Assembly (NCBI GenBank): GCA_964475515.1
Contig: CAYYWW010000008.1
Location: 1 to 25,985, forward strand
DNA length: 25,985 bases
Direction: 5' to 3'
Source of the DNA: CAYYWW01 sp964475515
GTDB taxonomy: Archaea; Aenigmatarchaeota; Aenigmatarchaeia; QMZP01
Part shown: positions 10,201 to 15,606 of the stretch, piece by piece
How the letters are laid out: the number at the start of each line of letters is the position of its first letter
How positions within the stretch are numbered: the stretch's first letter is position 1
The notes under the pieces: generated by a model
Told to the model about the DNA's origin: nothing
The model's input: only the letters and a program-made list of their open reading frames with translations
The model's database searches: none
Translations under genes and position numbers: made by a program

Positions 10201-10823
10201 AATCAATAGAAAGAGTTCCAATAAATGTTGATACGGATAGTCCAAGTGACTGGACAAGCCACGCAACGCCCAAACCAGACACAGCCAAGACTAAACTCAA
10301 CTTAACAAACTTCACCATACATCTTTACAAGGGCATAAATATAATTTCTATCCCCTTGTCACTTGAAAACAATTCAATAGAATATGTATTAAGCCCAATA
10401 GAAGGCAGTTATGACGTTATAAGAACATATGAAAATGGAGAATGGAAAACATACGATCCTAATTTTCCAGAAATATCAGACCTCATGGAAATAATACCGG
10501 GAAAAGGGTATATTATATTTATGAATTCCGATGCGGATTTGACGATTCAAGGATTTGAGATATTGACATCGACAGAAATACAACTTTCAACTGGCTGGAA
10601 CCTTATAGGTTATCCAAAGCTGGAGATTAGAAATGTAGAAAATGTTTTAACCACAATTGAAGGGAAGTATGTAGAAATTAAAACTTACAATCCAATAGAT
10701 GGGTGGAGGTCCTATCATTCAGCACACCCAGAAACAGCAACATTAACTATGATGTCACCAGGTACAGGCTACTGGGTATACATGAACGAGGATAATATAC
10801 TTAAAATAGAGAGGATCATATGA
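1212..10823 (+). CDS. Giant (3203 aa) secreted Cys-rich repeat protein with DNRLRE-like, vWA, TSP1-like and lamin-tail domains
   Basis: Signal peptide at residues 1-36 (hydrophobic core, then ASA). Order of parts: Ig-like strands (37-240); DNRLRE/CBM96-like domain (about 246-426; YLKFDV, SATLKLY, LTWSNAP); Cys-rich repeats with about one Cys per 12 residues (about 428-2250); vWA domain (about 2305-2486) with a complete-looking MIDAS (D2314-V-S-S-S, T2382, D2410); TSP1-like WSQW segment (about 2593-2650); calcium-loop DSDGDGIKD (about 2760); lamin-tail domain (about 2876-3024; EEWIELYNP); and a duplicated C-terminal domain (3032-3203) carrying GWNLIGYP. There is no membrane anchor or sorting signal at the C terminus. 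A role in adhesion or envelope structure is inferred from vWA/MIDAS, DNRLRE and LTD families. The many cysteines imply extracellular disulfides or metal binding. It overlaps the next gene as ATGA, suggesting coupled translation. Exact function not recognised. Confidence 0.93.
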   Translation: MNSHSFLGKIKFFKGILYLLVFLIMVSSIMPFASASGYKTIWFKVVDLDGEPLANVNLDTFASLDPTASYTITGSYTTDDNGFVSLTLPSEDYVYFLFKKWDFESYWPIETYEEIGPEGPVIRVQSIESSQQNPINIYMDTRPVIWTDKSSYAPGETVTIYGTGFEDEYVQIKITNNGRVFLDNIQIDENSRFEYSYTPEGTGEFTVEILSPNTSPSSIFNIFSIFGTNDESLALTTFTGGDPLVTFRPTDDVYVFGQYPTTNYNRKNLYVSWYKGCANGKRRIYLKFDVGSIPECAVIDSATLKLYRYSGYSCTQGTTPKDIGVYTVSNTYQGSYTDWTETGLTWSNAPSITSGNLISTNNQVCSSNGYKNWDVTSAVESAHFGNGIVSLALKFVDETGVKNQKFYDDECGCASQRPKLEVRYSYPSCNTHASQDLCECNPNCDWCIECDGTKWSGGPNRCVDSNTCSYSCAEGHCGAQCDSSSDYFLSGTTCYYNCDFTETCSYQNQCSIEPYCIDNIRYYSGTCTPTGCVFDSENCDDYDHYDEYEYYCEDNVRRKHRLFHDFSCSPQGCIESVYYVDDQIVEDCDSYDYYEDYEYYCDGNYLRKHRLFHDFSCAPEGCVENVYYTDDQLVENCDVMDGNISNECGIEDWGCVETDGNAICQIQFIVPHDELCENYCDDSIRYFYGICNPDTYLCEYQTENCSSNSYYEAYEYYCDGNDRRKHRLFHDFFCSPESCLEDVYYTDDQLVENCDEYDYYDDYEYYCDGNIVKKHRLFHDFSCSPEGCVENVYYVNETIVEDCDSMDGTTYNECGVIDYSCSQEGQNAQCVISTIDKNQSVCSTNFCSDEIRNYDGFCNDDYYCEYAVENCSSYDYYDPYENYCSGNELRSHRIYHDFVCSPDACVETTYYTDDHMIEDCGSYPNGWYNYGDEEGLDDPACEYRIHFCDSSNEPHCAYNVTQAHDYDVLDGNYCIDEKSIEERDYYCNQYGEPSYKVIVGPYLCGIDGWIGGGDTPGFGEDQPCVYEEWYCTGAGPNSYCNSTTTYSEDFDYLDNDNELCYEAELFKIDYWCNLESCDSQNPENGCSPKKKLYPAGCSFICGAECEQDSDCEDAYCNVTYPDYCNGHKLVEYDNDKILDNTTVTNFTENICLDDCTCTSYTVTCLPPPVNTYCVEGVCDAQCDDVSDFKVEGTTCYYGCDPTDTCSFLNQCSTESYCDGNIRYYSGTCTPTGCTFESENCDDYDYYEDYEYYCEGNNLKKRRLFHDFSCSPEGCVENVYYVDDQIVENCDDRDGEQHNECGFMDYSCLDGACVITEIIKNDSVCSDNFCSDNVRNYDGYCGDNYYCEYHQEDCGQYNGFYCVDSYVEQREYYCTPSSCEYIVTDIEQCQPDGWYNYGNEEGLDDPTCEQRDYYCQDNGLNDYCTFDVINTHDYDSLDGYYCADNESIEQRDYYCGSNGQAEYEIISGPNSCGEDQWTGGGDTPGFGEDEACIYTDYYCTGIGPNSMCLSSVLYTVDFDNMDNTDICIGTKGTKIDYWCNLVTCDYENPLNGCSYGIGTYEMQCSFDCGAECEIDSDCPDSICNVTYQDYCDGRKLVEYNNNMMLDSVTVFNSTPNYCMECCCTCTENPVTCEAPPTNTYCVEGVCDAQCDDVSDFKVEGTTCYYGCDPTDTCMYEHFASMENYCDGSVRYFDAECSPSGVTFQTENCDDYDYYEYRIYCDGSIIKNQTIFHDFSCSPDGCVESIVTSEEIIENCDLMDGTTHNECGVMDYTCSEQNGQAQCVIYQINKNESACSNFCDNGVRNYNGFCNDEYFCEYTTEDCESYDRVDEPEYYCDGSVVKSRQLFHDFSCTPNECEESTYYVNETVVEDCDDRDGELYHECGLTDWSCSLGACELVGIVKDESKCSTNFCSGDTRYYNGFCDQNYYCQYSTENCNAFDRYDSFVTYCRGNELWQHRLFHDFSCTPNECVEVSSEYVDDQFLEDCKENPDGWYNYGNDPCFEDPICEYRVYYCMENDNGAVCTYDITQSHNYNVKDGYYCADSKRIERRDYYCGKGGEEKYAVVEGPTSCGEDGWTGGGNIPGFGDDPACVFITNRCVPNSNNSYCDSTTSYSVDFDSKDEITCKGSKQGEHDFWCDISTCNVMHPSSGCSYGDTWYNLVCNFNCGAECEKDSDCSPHLENDICYYNGQCTDMCACDYMIETCPEPGTVQNNICYYGTRACGENGCVINSCELEEGEICDAQYGCLSCTDIGTVADKFSDGSYSKNITFNDGDINSSAKVLLPRNVTITGASIDVTGYPAYFSSKNVVAAVLVTDVSSSMQGEKLAKAKEADLEFVNLLLQNNGGNEIGLVSFSTKVTSYLELTNNQTELSNEIDSYYGNGFTCVSCGIKKATELLAGGSNQNKVMILMSDGVINRCIGGTTCFGGKQAIRKAMEAYENYGIKIYTISYGSDADYETMMKIANVTGGKHYFADENSIVDIYRLIAISISKTYPSNIVFNFGDIGTPEWEYSDYLNSTVHISDFQDNINDFLKNCDCPGCEIFDGYCNVYLTFSSETSGTLLLENLNITACSYYVPDGVQCFTCSDCGGGEDCTDYSEWSQWECDWSDVCDESATCQRTRTVRQYTCNNPGVGSYCTSTETVQTDTQIQTRNTDGTSCDDGQYCTINDQCLGGQCVGTEQRTCDDQNPCTDDYCDENLDECVFVPDDTNECGIFRICPEDGCVGLNWTIYPPSGHDYCLAGECIEYSCEPISSVYNPICEPDSDGDGIKDSEDACPDVYGTDCNGCPNPCQGCAVMICPQNGEPTCEADDTQCEPTQCPEDGCGLGSCRPYEWADYPDYVDNTCILNGNIGTCTQNTCDGLETCVYSEACVPQENVSNHVLLSEVFYDTPGSDQYEEWIELYNPTDKVVDISGWEIQDNSGSYVIPQNTVIFPNDTLVIAKDTEGFRNLYGFDPDISGMSLSLSNSGDFLKLINESGEVDMVAWENEITGWDLVANTNESIERVPINVDTDSPSDWTSHATPKPDTAKTKLNLTNFTIHLYKGINIISIPLSLENNSIEYVLSPIEGSYDVIRTYENGEWKTYDPNFPEISDLMEIIPGKGYIIFMNSDADLTIQGFEILTSTEIQLSTGWNLIGYPKLEIRNVENVLTTIEGKYVEIKTYNPIDGWRSYHSAHPETATLTMMSPGTGYWVYMNEDNILKIERII
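2631..4733 (+). repeat. Cys-rich super-repeat unit A (701 aa)
   Basis: First of three tandem super-repeats inside the giant ORF. Each begins with an E-G-x-C-x-A-Q-C-D header and ends with a module containing DGWYNYG or NGWYNYG, GGGDTPGFGED, CGAECE-x-DSDC and a final C-x-C cluster. Unit A carries five copies of the 49-residue HDF module plus two NECG spacer modules before the terminal module (from about 3981). It is much longer than unit B because of those extra internal copies. Confidence 0.85.
2766..2803 (+). repeat. 38-bp perfect direct repeat (copy 1; copy 2 at 4869-4906)
   Basis: The 38 bases encoding IRYYSGTCTPTG in the header of unit A are identical to 4869-4906 in the header of unit B, while the surrounding header sequence is clearly diverged. 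Unit C does not share this identity. Confidence 0.85.
4731..4826 (+). repeat. 96-bp perfect direct repeat, copy 1
   Basis: This stretch, from the GTAGAAGGTG at the head of unit B to ACGTGT, is identical base for base to 6132-6227 at the head of unit C. It encodes the header with CDAQCDDVSDFKVEG and CYYGCDPTDTC. Flanking bases diverge immediately on both sides, including at synonymous positions. Confidence 0.9.
4734..6134 (+). repeat. Cys-rich super-repeat unit B (467 aa)
   Basis: Second super-repeat. It has the same header and the same terminal WYNYG/GGGDTPGFGED module (from about 5376), but only one 49-residue HDF module (4929-5075) and one NECG spacer. A short segment near 5270-5370 with YCVDSYVEQREYYC stands where further HDF modules occur in the other units. 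Confidence 0.85.
6132..6227 (+). repeat. 96-bp perfect direct repeat, copy 2
   Basis: Identical to 4731-4826. Sequence beyond 6227 departs at once (ATGTATGAA versus TCTTTCTTA), so the identity is confined to this block. Confidence 0.9.
6135..7737 (+). repeat. Cys-rich super-repeat unit C (about 534 aa)
   Basis: Third super-repeat, with three HDF modules and two NECG spacers before the terminal module (from about 7168). Its header has lost two cysteines found in units A and B (now A1678 and V1700). The end is less sharply defined because the sequence diverges after CGAECEKDSDC near 7735. Confidence 0.8.
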
Positions 10824-12160
10824 AAACAATATCATGCCTTTTTACCAGTGCAGTAGTTTTTTCACTCTATTTTGTATCCTTAGCAAGTGCTGTCCCTTCA
10901 ACACATACTGTTTTCGGTTTCGCATTTCTGGATGGGGACCCGGTTCCTATAGGAAGCATTATAACAGCAAAGGATATCAATGGAACAGAACTGGCAAGCT
11001 CAACAGTTATGACAGATGATGGACTCTACGGATTTCTTGATATTCCGGGAGACAATCCTGACACACCAGAAGATGAAGGAGCAGTAAATGGTGAAATAAT
11101 AAGTTTTTATCTTGAGGACATAGAATCCAATCAAACTCTTGTGTGGTATGTTGACGAAACCGGCATGAACTATACAGAACTGAATCTCACTTTTATTAAT
11201 GTAACAGAAGAAGGCCCTACTTGTGGCATAGAAACATATGCTATAAACATAGAGACCGACGCAGCTTATTACTTGCCAAATTCAACGGTATCTATTTCAG
11301 GTATGCTTCTGAACTCGACGTGTGAGCCTGTATCAAATGAAACAGTTCTGATAGAAGTTAAATACGAAAATGAAACAGTATTTTTAAACGAAACAATAAC
11401 AAACGAGACGGGACGATTCTTAACATTATACAATCTTGATGAAAATGCAAGTGAAGGATACTATACTGTTTATGCATATTACCAGAATGTTACAAACGAA
11501 ACAGGTTTTCCTGTCGTTCTTTGTGACGATTGTGATAATGATGGTTTCATATTTTTAGATGACTGTGATGACAACGATCCCAATACATACCCAGGAGCAC
11601 CAGAGATTTGTGACGGTAAAGATAACGACTGCGACAAACAGATAGATGAAGGCGGTGTTTGTGAATCTACTGGCGGTGAAACAGAAACGTATACACCCTC
11701 TGGTGGAGGGGGTGGTGTTAGTACAACTTCATATTGTATGCCAAACTGGAACTGTACTGACTGGTCTACCTGTTCTGAAGATGGTATTCAGACAAGAGTG
11801 TGTGTAGATTTAAATAACTGTGGGACTAATCTAAACAAACCTGAAGAAACTAAAGCCTGTGTTTACGTCTCAGAAGAAAAGGAAAGGATAATATGTAATG
11901 CCAATACAACTGTTTGTGCCGGTAACAACGTAATGAAATGTGAAGAAGGAAAAAGATGGGTCTTTGTTGAAAAATGTTCTGTTGTCTGTAAAAATGGAAA
12001 ATGTATATCAGCGCTTGAGTTAAACGCTTCCGCTGAAAAAATAAATGAAACAGAAGTAACAGGGTTTGTACTTGCTAGACCATTGGAGATATTTGGTACA
12101 ATCCTTATTATTTTGCTCATTGTAGGTACTCTTGTTTTCTGGAAATTGGGAAAAATTTGA
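10820..12160 (+). CDS. Membrane-anchored surface protein with MopE-type loop and TSP1-like motif
   Basis: The ATG overlaps the stop codon of the giant gene (ATGA, 10820-10823), so the two are very probably one operon and translationally coupled. Signal peptide at residues 1-24 (ends LASA). Two beta-rich Ig/carboxypeptidase-regulatory-like segments follow (about 28-130 and 135-230) with many N-x-S/T sequons. A MopE-type metal-binding loop lies at about 235-280 (DCDDNDPNTYPGAPEICDG, then NDCDKQIDEG), then a Gly-rich linker. A TSP1-like motif occurs at about 305-347 (WNCTDWSTCSEDG with paired Cys), then a Cys-rich stretch, one membrane helix (about 419-442) and a very short basic tail. Inference: it could serve as the cell-surface anchor or partner for the giant protein, which has no anchor. 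It carries the same TSP1-like and Cys-rich style as that protein. Family not recognised beyond these modules. Confidence 0.88.
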   Translation: MKTISCLFTSAVVFSLYFVSLASAVPSTHTVFGFAFLDGDPVPIGSIITAKDINGTELASSTVMTDDGLYGFLDIPGDNPDTPEDEGAVNGEIISFYLEDIESNQTLVWYVDETGMNYTELNLTFINVTEEGPTCGIETYAINIETDAAYYLPNSTVSISGMLLNSTCEPVSNETVLIEVKYENETVFLNETITNETGRFLTLYNLDENASEGYYTVYAYYQNVTNETGFPVVLCDDCDNDGFIFLDDCDDNDPNTYPGAPEICDGKDNDCDKQIDEGGVCESTGGETETYTPSGGGGGVSTTSYCMPNWNCTDWSTCSEDGIQTRVCVDLNNCGTNLNKPEETKACVYVSEEKERIICNANTTVCAGNNVMKCEEGKRWVFVEKCSVVCKNGKCISALELNASAEKINETEVTGFVLARPLEIFGTILIILLIVGTLVFWKLGKI

Positions 12161-12162
12161 AT

Positions 12163-12190
12163 TTTATAAACTTTATAAACATTTTATAAA
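12163..12190 (+). promoter_or_regulatory. Promoter with three tandem TTTATAAA elements upstream of hicB
   Basis: TTTATAAA occurs at 12163-12170, 12172-12179 and 12183-12190, start-to-start 9 and 11 nt apart. The last copy lies 23-30 nt upstream of the ATG at 12213, the right place for a TATA box of a leaderless transcript. The two extra palindromic copies could be alternative TATA boxes or operator half-sites; the sequence alone does not decide. Confidence 0.6.
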
Positions 12191-12212
12191 TCTTGAATAC
12201 CAAATCATTAAT

Positions 12213-12422
12213 ATGCCAAGAACATTTAATATAATTGTAGAGCAGGATGAAGATGGATGGTTTATATCAGAAGTAGTAGGTCTTCCTGGATGTCATACTC
12301 AGGCAAAAACATTAGACGAATTGATGAAAAGAACAAGAGAAGCGATTTCTTTATATTTGAAATGTAAAAAACCTATAAAAATAAAAGAAAAATTTATTGG
12401 TTTACAGCAACTAGTGATTTGA
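12213..12422 (+). CDS. hicB: HicB-family antitoxin (short form, 69 aa)
   Basis: The protein starts MPRTFNIIVEQDEDGWFISE and contains the typical HicB partial RNase H-like core: a strand pair, DGWFISEVVGLPGCHTQA, then LDELMKRTREAISLYL. I chose the ATG at 12213 because a TATA element sits 23-30 nt upstream, and because the longer frame from 12132 would overlap the previous gene and add residues unlike the family. It is short: there is no C-terminal HTH or RHH DNA-binding domain, which many HicB proteins have. HicB proteins bind and neutralise the HicA mRNA-targeting toxin. The gene overlaps the start of the adjacent hicA remnant by one base (TGATG at 12420-12424). With the toxin frame broken, this may now be an orphan antitoxin. 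Confidence 0.85.
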   Translation: MPRTFNIIVEQDEDGWFISEVVGLPGCHTQAKTLDELMKRTREAISLYLKCKKPIKIKEKFIGLQQLVI

Positions 12423-12657
12423 TGACAAAATTACCTTTACTTAAACCAAACCAATTATAATTAGAATCCTAATAAAATTGGGATTTAAACTAATAAGACA
12501 AGAGGGGAGTCACATGTTTTTTGAGCACCCGGATGGAAGAACAACTGTTATCCCCTGCCACCCAGGAGAAGAAATACGAAGAGGGCTACTTAATAAAATA
12601 ATTAAAAAAGATATAAAAATAGAAAAAGAAGCGTTTCTTAAACTTCTTCGAAACTAA
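12422..12657 (+). pseudogene. hicA: hicA toxin gene, frameshifted
   Basis: From the ATG at 12422 the frame reads MTKLPLLKPNQ and then hits a stop (TAA at 12458). The rest of a HicA protein continues in another frame from about 12457: IIRILIKLGFKLIRQ, then EGSHMFFEHPDGRTT, PCHPGEEIRRGLLNKIIKK and LLRN, with its stop at 12655-12657. Joined across the break, the two pieces give a normal-length HicA of about 77 residues, including the conserved GSH histidine needed for toxin activity. The break lies in CAATTATAATTAG (12452-12464) and corresponds to two extra bases or one missing base. It could be a true inactivating mutation, an assembly error or, less likely, programmed frameshifting. A restart at ATG 12514 would make a ~47-residue fragment lacking the GSH histidine. 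Confidence 0.8.
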
Positions 12658-12674
12658 CGCAAATAGTGATTAAT

Positions 12675-12745
12675 TATTTAAATCTTCATCGTCATAATTA
12701 AGAAATTAAGCGATTCATGAGCGAGGAATTCATGAGGTGCGTCCA
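12675..12745 (+). promoter_or_regulatory. Promoter, 5' leader and Shine-Dalgarno of hppA
   Basis: A TATA-like TATTTAAAT lies at 12675-12683, predicting a transcript start near 12705 and a leader of about 40 nt. The leader contains TTCATGAG twice (12714-12721 and 12729-12736). GAGGTG (12734-12739), six bases before the ATG at 12746, is a good Shine-Dalgarno and decides that start over the GTG at 12737. Confidence 0.6.
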
Positions 12746-14737
12746 ATGGAAATGTTGATTTATATAGCTTTGCCGGCTCTTTTAGCACTTTTGTACGTTT
12801 TTCTCTCTGCAATCAAAATAGGCAAAGTAGATCCAGGTTCAAAAAAGATAGTGGAAATTGCGAAGGCGATTCAAGAAGGTTCCATGACATTTTTGAAAAG
12901 AGAGTTTAAGACGTTGTTTTTCTTTGTTATCGTAATGGCAGCGATTCTAGGATACCTTCTAAGTCCTCTCGTTTCTCTTAGTTACGTTTTGGGTACTGTT
13001 GCCAGTGCATTTGCTGGATACATAGGTATGAAAATTGCTACTAAAGCCAATGTAAGGACAGCTAACATCGCTACAAAAAGCTTTTCCAAAGCATTGGAAT
13101 TGGCATTTAGAGGCGGTTCTGTAATGGGGTTTGCTGTTGTGGGTCTTGGTTTGCTCGGTATAGTTGCTGTTTTCCTATTATCAAATGATCCCAAGGTTTT
13201 TCTGGGTTATGGTTTTGGTGCATCTTCTATCGCTTTATTCATGAGAGTTGGTGGTGGCATATTTACAAAATCAGCTGATGTTGGAGCTGATCTGGTTGGT
13301 AAAACTGAGAAAGGAATACCAGAGGATGATCCAAGAAATCCGGCAGTAATAGCTGATAATGTAGGGGATAACGTTGGTGATACTGCAGGTATGGGTTCTG
13401 ACTTGTTTGAATCTTATGTTTCCTCTGTACTCGCTGCGAGCATATTGGGTATGTCTGTTTTCGGTCTTACGGGTATGTTGTTCCCAGCATTGCTCGCGGG
13501 AGCTGGTATAATAGTTTCTCTCGTTGGTAGTTTGTTTGTTAGGGCAGGCGAGGCCAAAAAAAGCTTCCAAGAACAAACAAGTGCTGCTCGCTCAGCTCTG
13601 AACAGAGGAACAATAGTTAGCAACATACTTCTTGTTATAGTTGCGTACTGGCTCATCTATTATTTCATGGATAATAATATCAACATATTTATTCCCATAA
13701 TACTTGGTCTCTCTGTTGGTTTTCTCATAGGCAAAACAACAGAGTATTTCACTTCAGATAAATATAAACCTGTACAGAGTATTGCTAATTCAGCCCAGAC
13801 AGGACCGGCAACAAACATAATAGAAGGTCTTTCAATGGGCATGTTAAGCACGGTTTTACCAGTCATTTTGGTGGCCTTCGCTATGATAGTTTCTTACCAC
13901 TTTGCAGGACTTTTTGGAATAGCGATAGCCGCTGTTGGTATGCTTGCGAATATAGGTATGATACTTTCAATAGATTGTTATGGTCCAATAGTTGACAACG
14001 CTGCTGGAATAGCTGAAATGGGTGGGATGGGTAAAGATGTTAGAGAACGTTGTGAAGCATTGGATTCTGTTGGCAACACCACAGCAGCGATAGGGAAAGG
14101 GTTTGCCATAAGCTCTGCAGCTTTGACAGCACTAGCATGGCTTGCTACATTTTTCGAGACAGCAAAACTTGATATTATAAGTTTAACAAATTCATCTGTT
14201 GTTGCGGGCCTATTCATAGGTGGTATGCTCCCGTTCTTTTTCGTAGCACTCACATTAAGAGCAGTTGGAAAGGGAGCATTTGAAATCATAAATGAAGTTA
14301 GAAGACAGTTCAAAGAAATAAAAGGATTGATGCAAGGAAAAGCCAAGCCAGATTATGCAAGATGTGTAGACATGACAACGAAGAGGGCTATAAAAGAGAT
14401 GATAATACCAGGATTGATTGTGATAATAACACCTGTTCTTTTAGGTTTGGTTCTTGGCCTTGAAGCACTTGGCGGATTACTTGCAGGGTCGCTTGTCACA
14501 GGATTTTTGTTAGCCGTGATGATGGCAAATGCTGGCGGAGCATGGGATAATGCAAAGAAATACATAGAAGCAGGTAACCTTGGTGGTAAAGGAAGCGATA
14601 CGCACAAAGCTTCAGTTATAGGCGACACTGTGGGCGATCCATTCAAGGACACATCTGGGCCATCATTGAACATTTTAATAAAACTTATTGGTGTAGTTAC
14701 ATTGATCTTTACAATGATTTTAATGGGAGCTGCGTAA
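12746..14737 (+). CDS. hppA: Membrane-bound ion-translocating pyrophosphatase, K+-dependent type
   Basis: A 663-residue polytopic membrane protein, about the usual size for prokaryotic M-PPases, beginning MEMLIYIALPALLALL. It hydrolyses pyrophosphate in the cytoplasm and uses the energy to pump H+ or Na+ across the membrane. The substrate and Mg2+ site motifs are intact: DVGADLVGKTEKGIPEDD, then NPAVIADNVGDNVGDTAGM, and near the C terminus SDTHKASVIGDTVGDPFKD. The determinants of K+ dependence read A447 and G450 in GNTTAAIGKG, the K+-dependent pattern (independent enzymes have Lys and Thr). The gate glutamate is E222 in DLFESY, the helix-6 position used by Na+-pumping enzymes and also by some H+-pumping ones. 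Start chosen at 12746 from the Shine-Dalgarno GAGGTG. It stands as a single gene, convergent with the PHP gene 17 bases downstream. The enzyme family is certain; the pumped ion is not. Confidence 0.97.
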   Translation: MEMLIYIALPALLALLYVFLSAIKIGKVDPGSKKIVEIAKAIQEGSMTFLKREFKTLFFFVIVMAAILGYLLSPLVSLSYVLGTVASAFAGYIGMKIATKANVRTANIATKSFSKALELAFRGGSVMGFAVVGLGLLGIVAVFLLSNDPKVFLGYGFGASSIALFMRVGGGIFTKSADVGADLVGKTEKGIPEDDPRNPAVIADNVGDNVGDTAGMGSDLFESYVSSVLAASILGMSVFGLTGMLFPALLAGAGIIVSLVGSLFVRAGEAKKSFQEQTSAARSALNRGTIVSNILLVIVAYWLIYYFMDNNINIFIPIILGLSVGFLIGKTTEYFTSDKYKPVQSIANSAQTGPATNIIEGLSMGMLSTVLPVILVAFAMIVSYHFAGLFGIAIAAVGMLANIGMILSIDCYGPIVDNAAGIAEMGGMGKDVRERCEALDSVGNTTAAIGKGFAISSAALTALAWLATFFETAKLDIISLTNSSVVAGLFIGGMLPFFFVALTLRAVGKGAFEIINEVRRQFKEIKGLMQGKAKPDYARCVDMTTKRAIKEMIIPGLIVIITPVLLGLVLGLEALGGLLAGSLVTGFLLAVMMANAGGAWDNAKKYIEAGNLGGKGSDTHKASVIGDTVGDPFKDTSGPSLNILIKLIGVVTLIFTMILMGAA

Positions 14738-14754
14738 CTGAGATAAAATGAATA

Positions 14755-15606
14755 TTAAGAATAATTTGTAGACATCTTTCTTAGTTTCTCAACAACTTCT
14801 TTGCTACAATTGTTTTTGCCTAAATTATGATCTCCTGGCATAAATTTGATTATTTCTTCTCCGTGGTAATCACTACCTGATGTCAAGATTAAGTTATGCT
14901 TTCTTGCGATTTCTCTTATCTTTTTGTTCATACTTTTTTTCTTGAATGGCGCTCTGTCCCCATTATTAATTTCTATTCCTCTTAGCCCAGCTCTGATGAA
15001 TTGGTTCATCTGTTCAAAATTCTTTTCAGTCTCACCTATCCATGGGTGGGCCAGAACAGGAACACCTCCAGCATTCTTCACCAACTTAATTGCCTGAATC
15101 ATTGTCATCAATTTTATTTCATCTGCTTTCAATTTTTCATCATTCCTAAATTTTTCAATAAGTTTCACGGGGTTACCGTAACCTTTGGAATAAAGGACAT
15201 GAACAACATGAGACTCCGTAATGCTGTCCGCTTTAGGAAATCTCCTTTTCACTTCTTCAAATGACACATCATACTTAGCTTTTTTCAGTTTTTTGCACCA
15301 CTTCTTTACATTTTCTTCTATTCTTCTCCTATTTTCTCTCAGTTTTCTGATTAATTCCTTGTTTTCAAAATCTATGAAATATCCCAGAATCTCCCCATCG
15401 TTTGCCTTAATTTCAACCGCTGGAACTATATCAATTCCTATTTTTTTACCTTCCTGTATAGCCTCATAAATCCCCTTGACAGTATTATGATCAGTTAATG
15501 CCAGATATTTTATACCTCTTTTTTTAGCTAATCTAACCAGCTCTTTTGGAGAAAGCAACCCATCTGAATAATAGCTATGTGTGTGCAAATCAGCGTTCAT
15601 CTTCAT
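14755..15606 (-). CDS. PHP-domain metal-dependent phosphoesterase (RNase AM/TrpH-like)
   Basis: All main metal-ligand motifs of the PHP superfamily are visible: DLHTHS (D6, H8, H10), SDG, LTDHNT (D39, H40), AVEI (E65), LAHPW, GIEI and SGSDYHGE near the C terminus. The length (283 residues, or 281 from the second ATG) matches the stand-alone PHP proteins related to E. coli RNase AM/YciV and to 3',5'-nucleoside bisphosphate phosphatases. Those proteins remove 5' nucleotides from short RNA or dephosphorylate pAp-type nucleotides. The middle, about residues 80-180, is the Lys/Glu-rich helical insertion typical of that subgroup. The start may be the ATG at 15606 or the one at 15600; the TATA element fits 15600 better. 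The gene is divergent from the pilin-like gene and convergent with hppA, so it is its own transcription unit. The substrate is inferred from family only. Confidence 0.92.
   Translation of the reverse strand: MKMNADLHTHSYYSDGLLSPKELVRLAKKRGIKYLALTDHNTVKGIYEAIQEGKKIGIDIVPAVEIKANDGEILGYFIDFENKELIRKLRENRRRIEENVKKWCKKLKKAKYDVSFEEVKRRFPKADSITESHVVHVLYSKGYGNPVKLIEKFRNDEKLKADEIKLMTMIQAIKLVKNAGGVPVLAHPWIGETEKNFEQMNQFIRAGLRGIEINNGDRAPFKKKSMNKKIREIARKHNLILTSGSDYHGEEIIKFMPGDHNLGKNNCSKEVVEKLRKMSTNYS

Noticed and set aside
12132..12212. Longer N terminus for HicB.
   Set aside because: Overlaps the upstream gene and the TATA elements; family similarity begins at MPRTF at 12213.
15001..15469. Plus-strand ORFs over the PHP gene.
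   Set aside because: The minus strand encodes a complete PHP domain with all metal ligands; the plus-strand frames are Phe/Leu-rich shadows.
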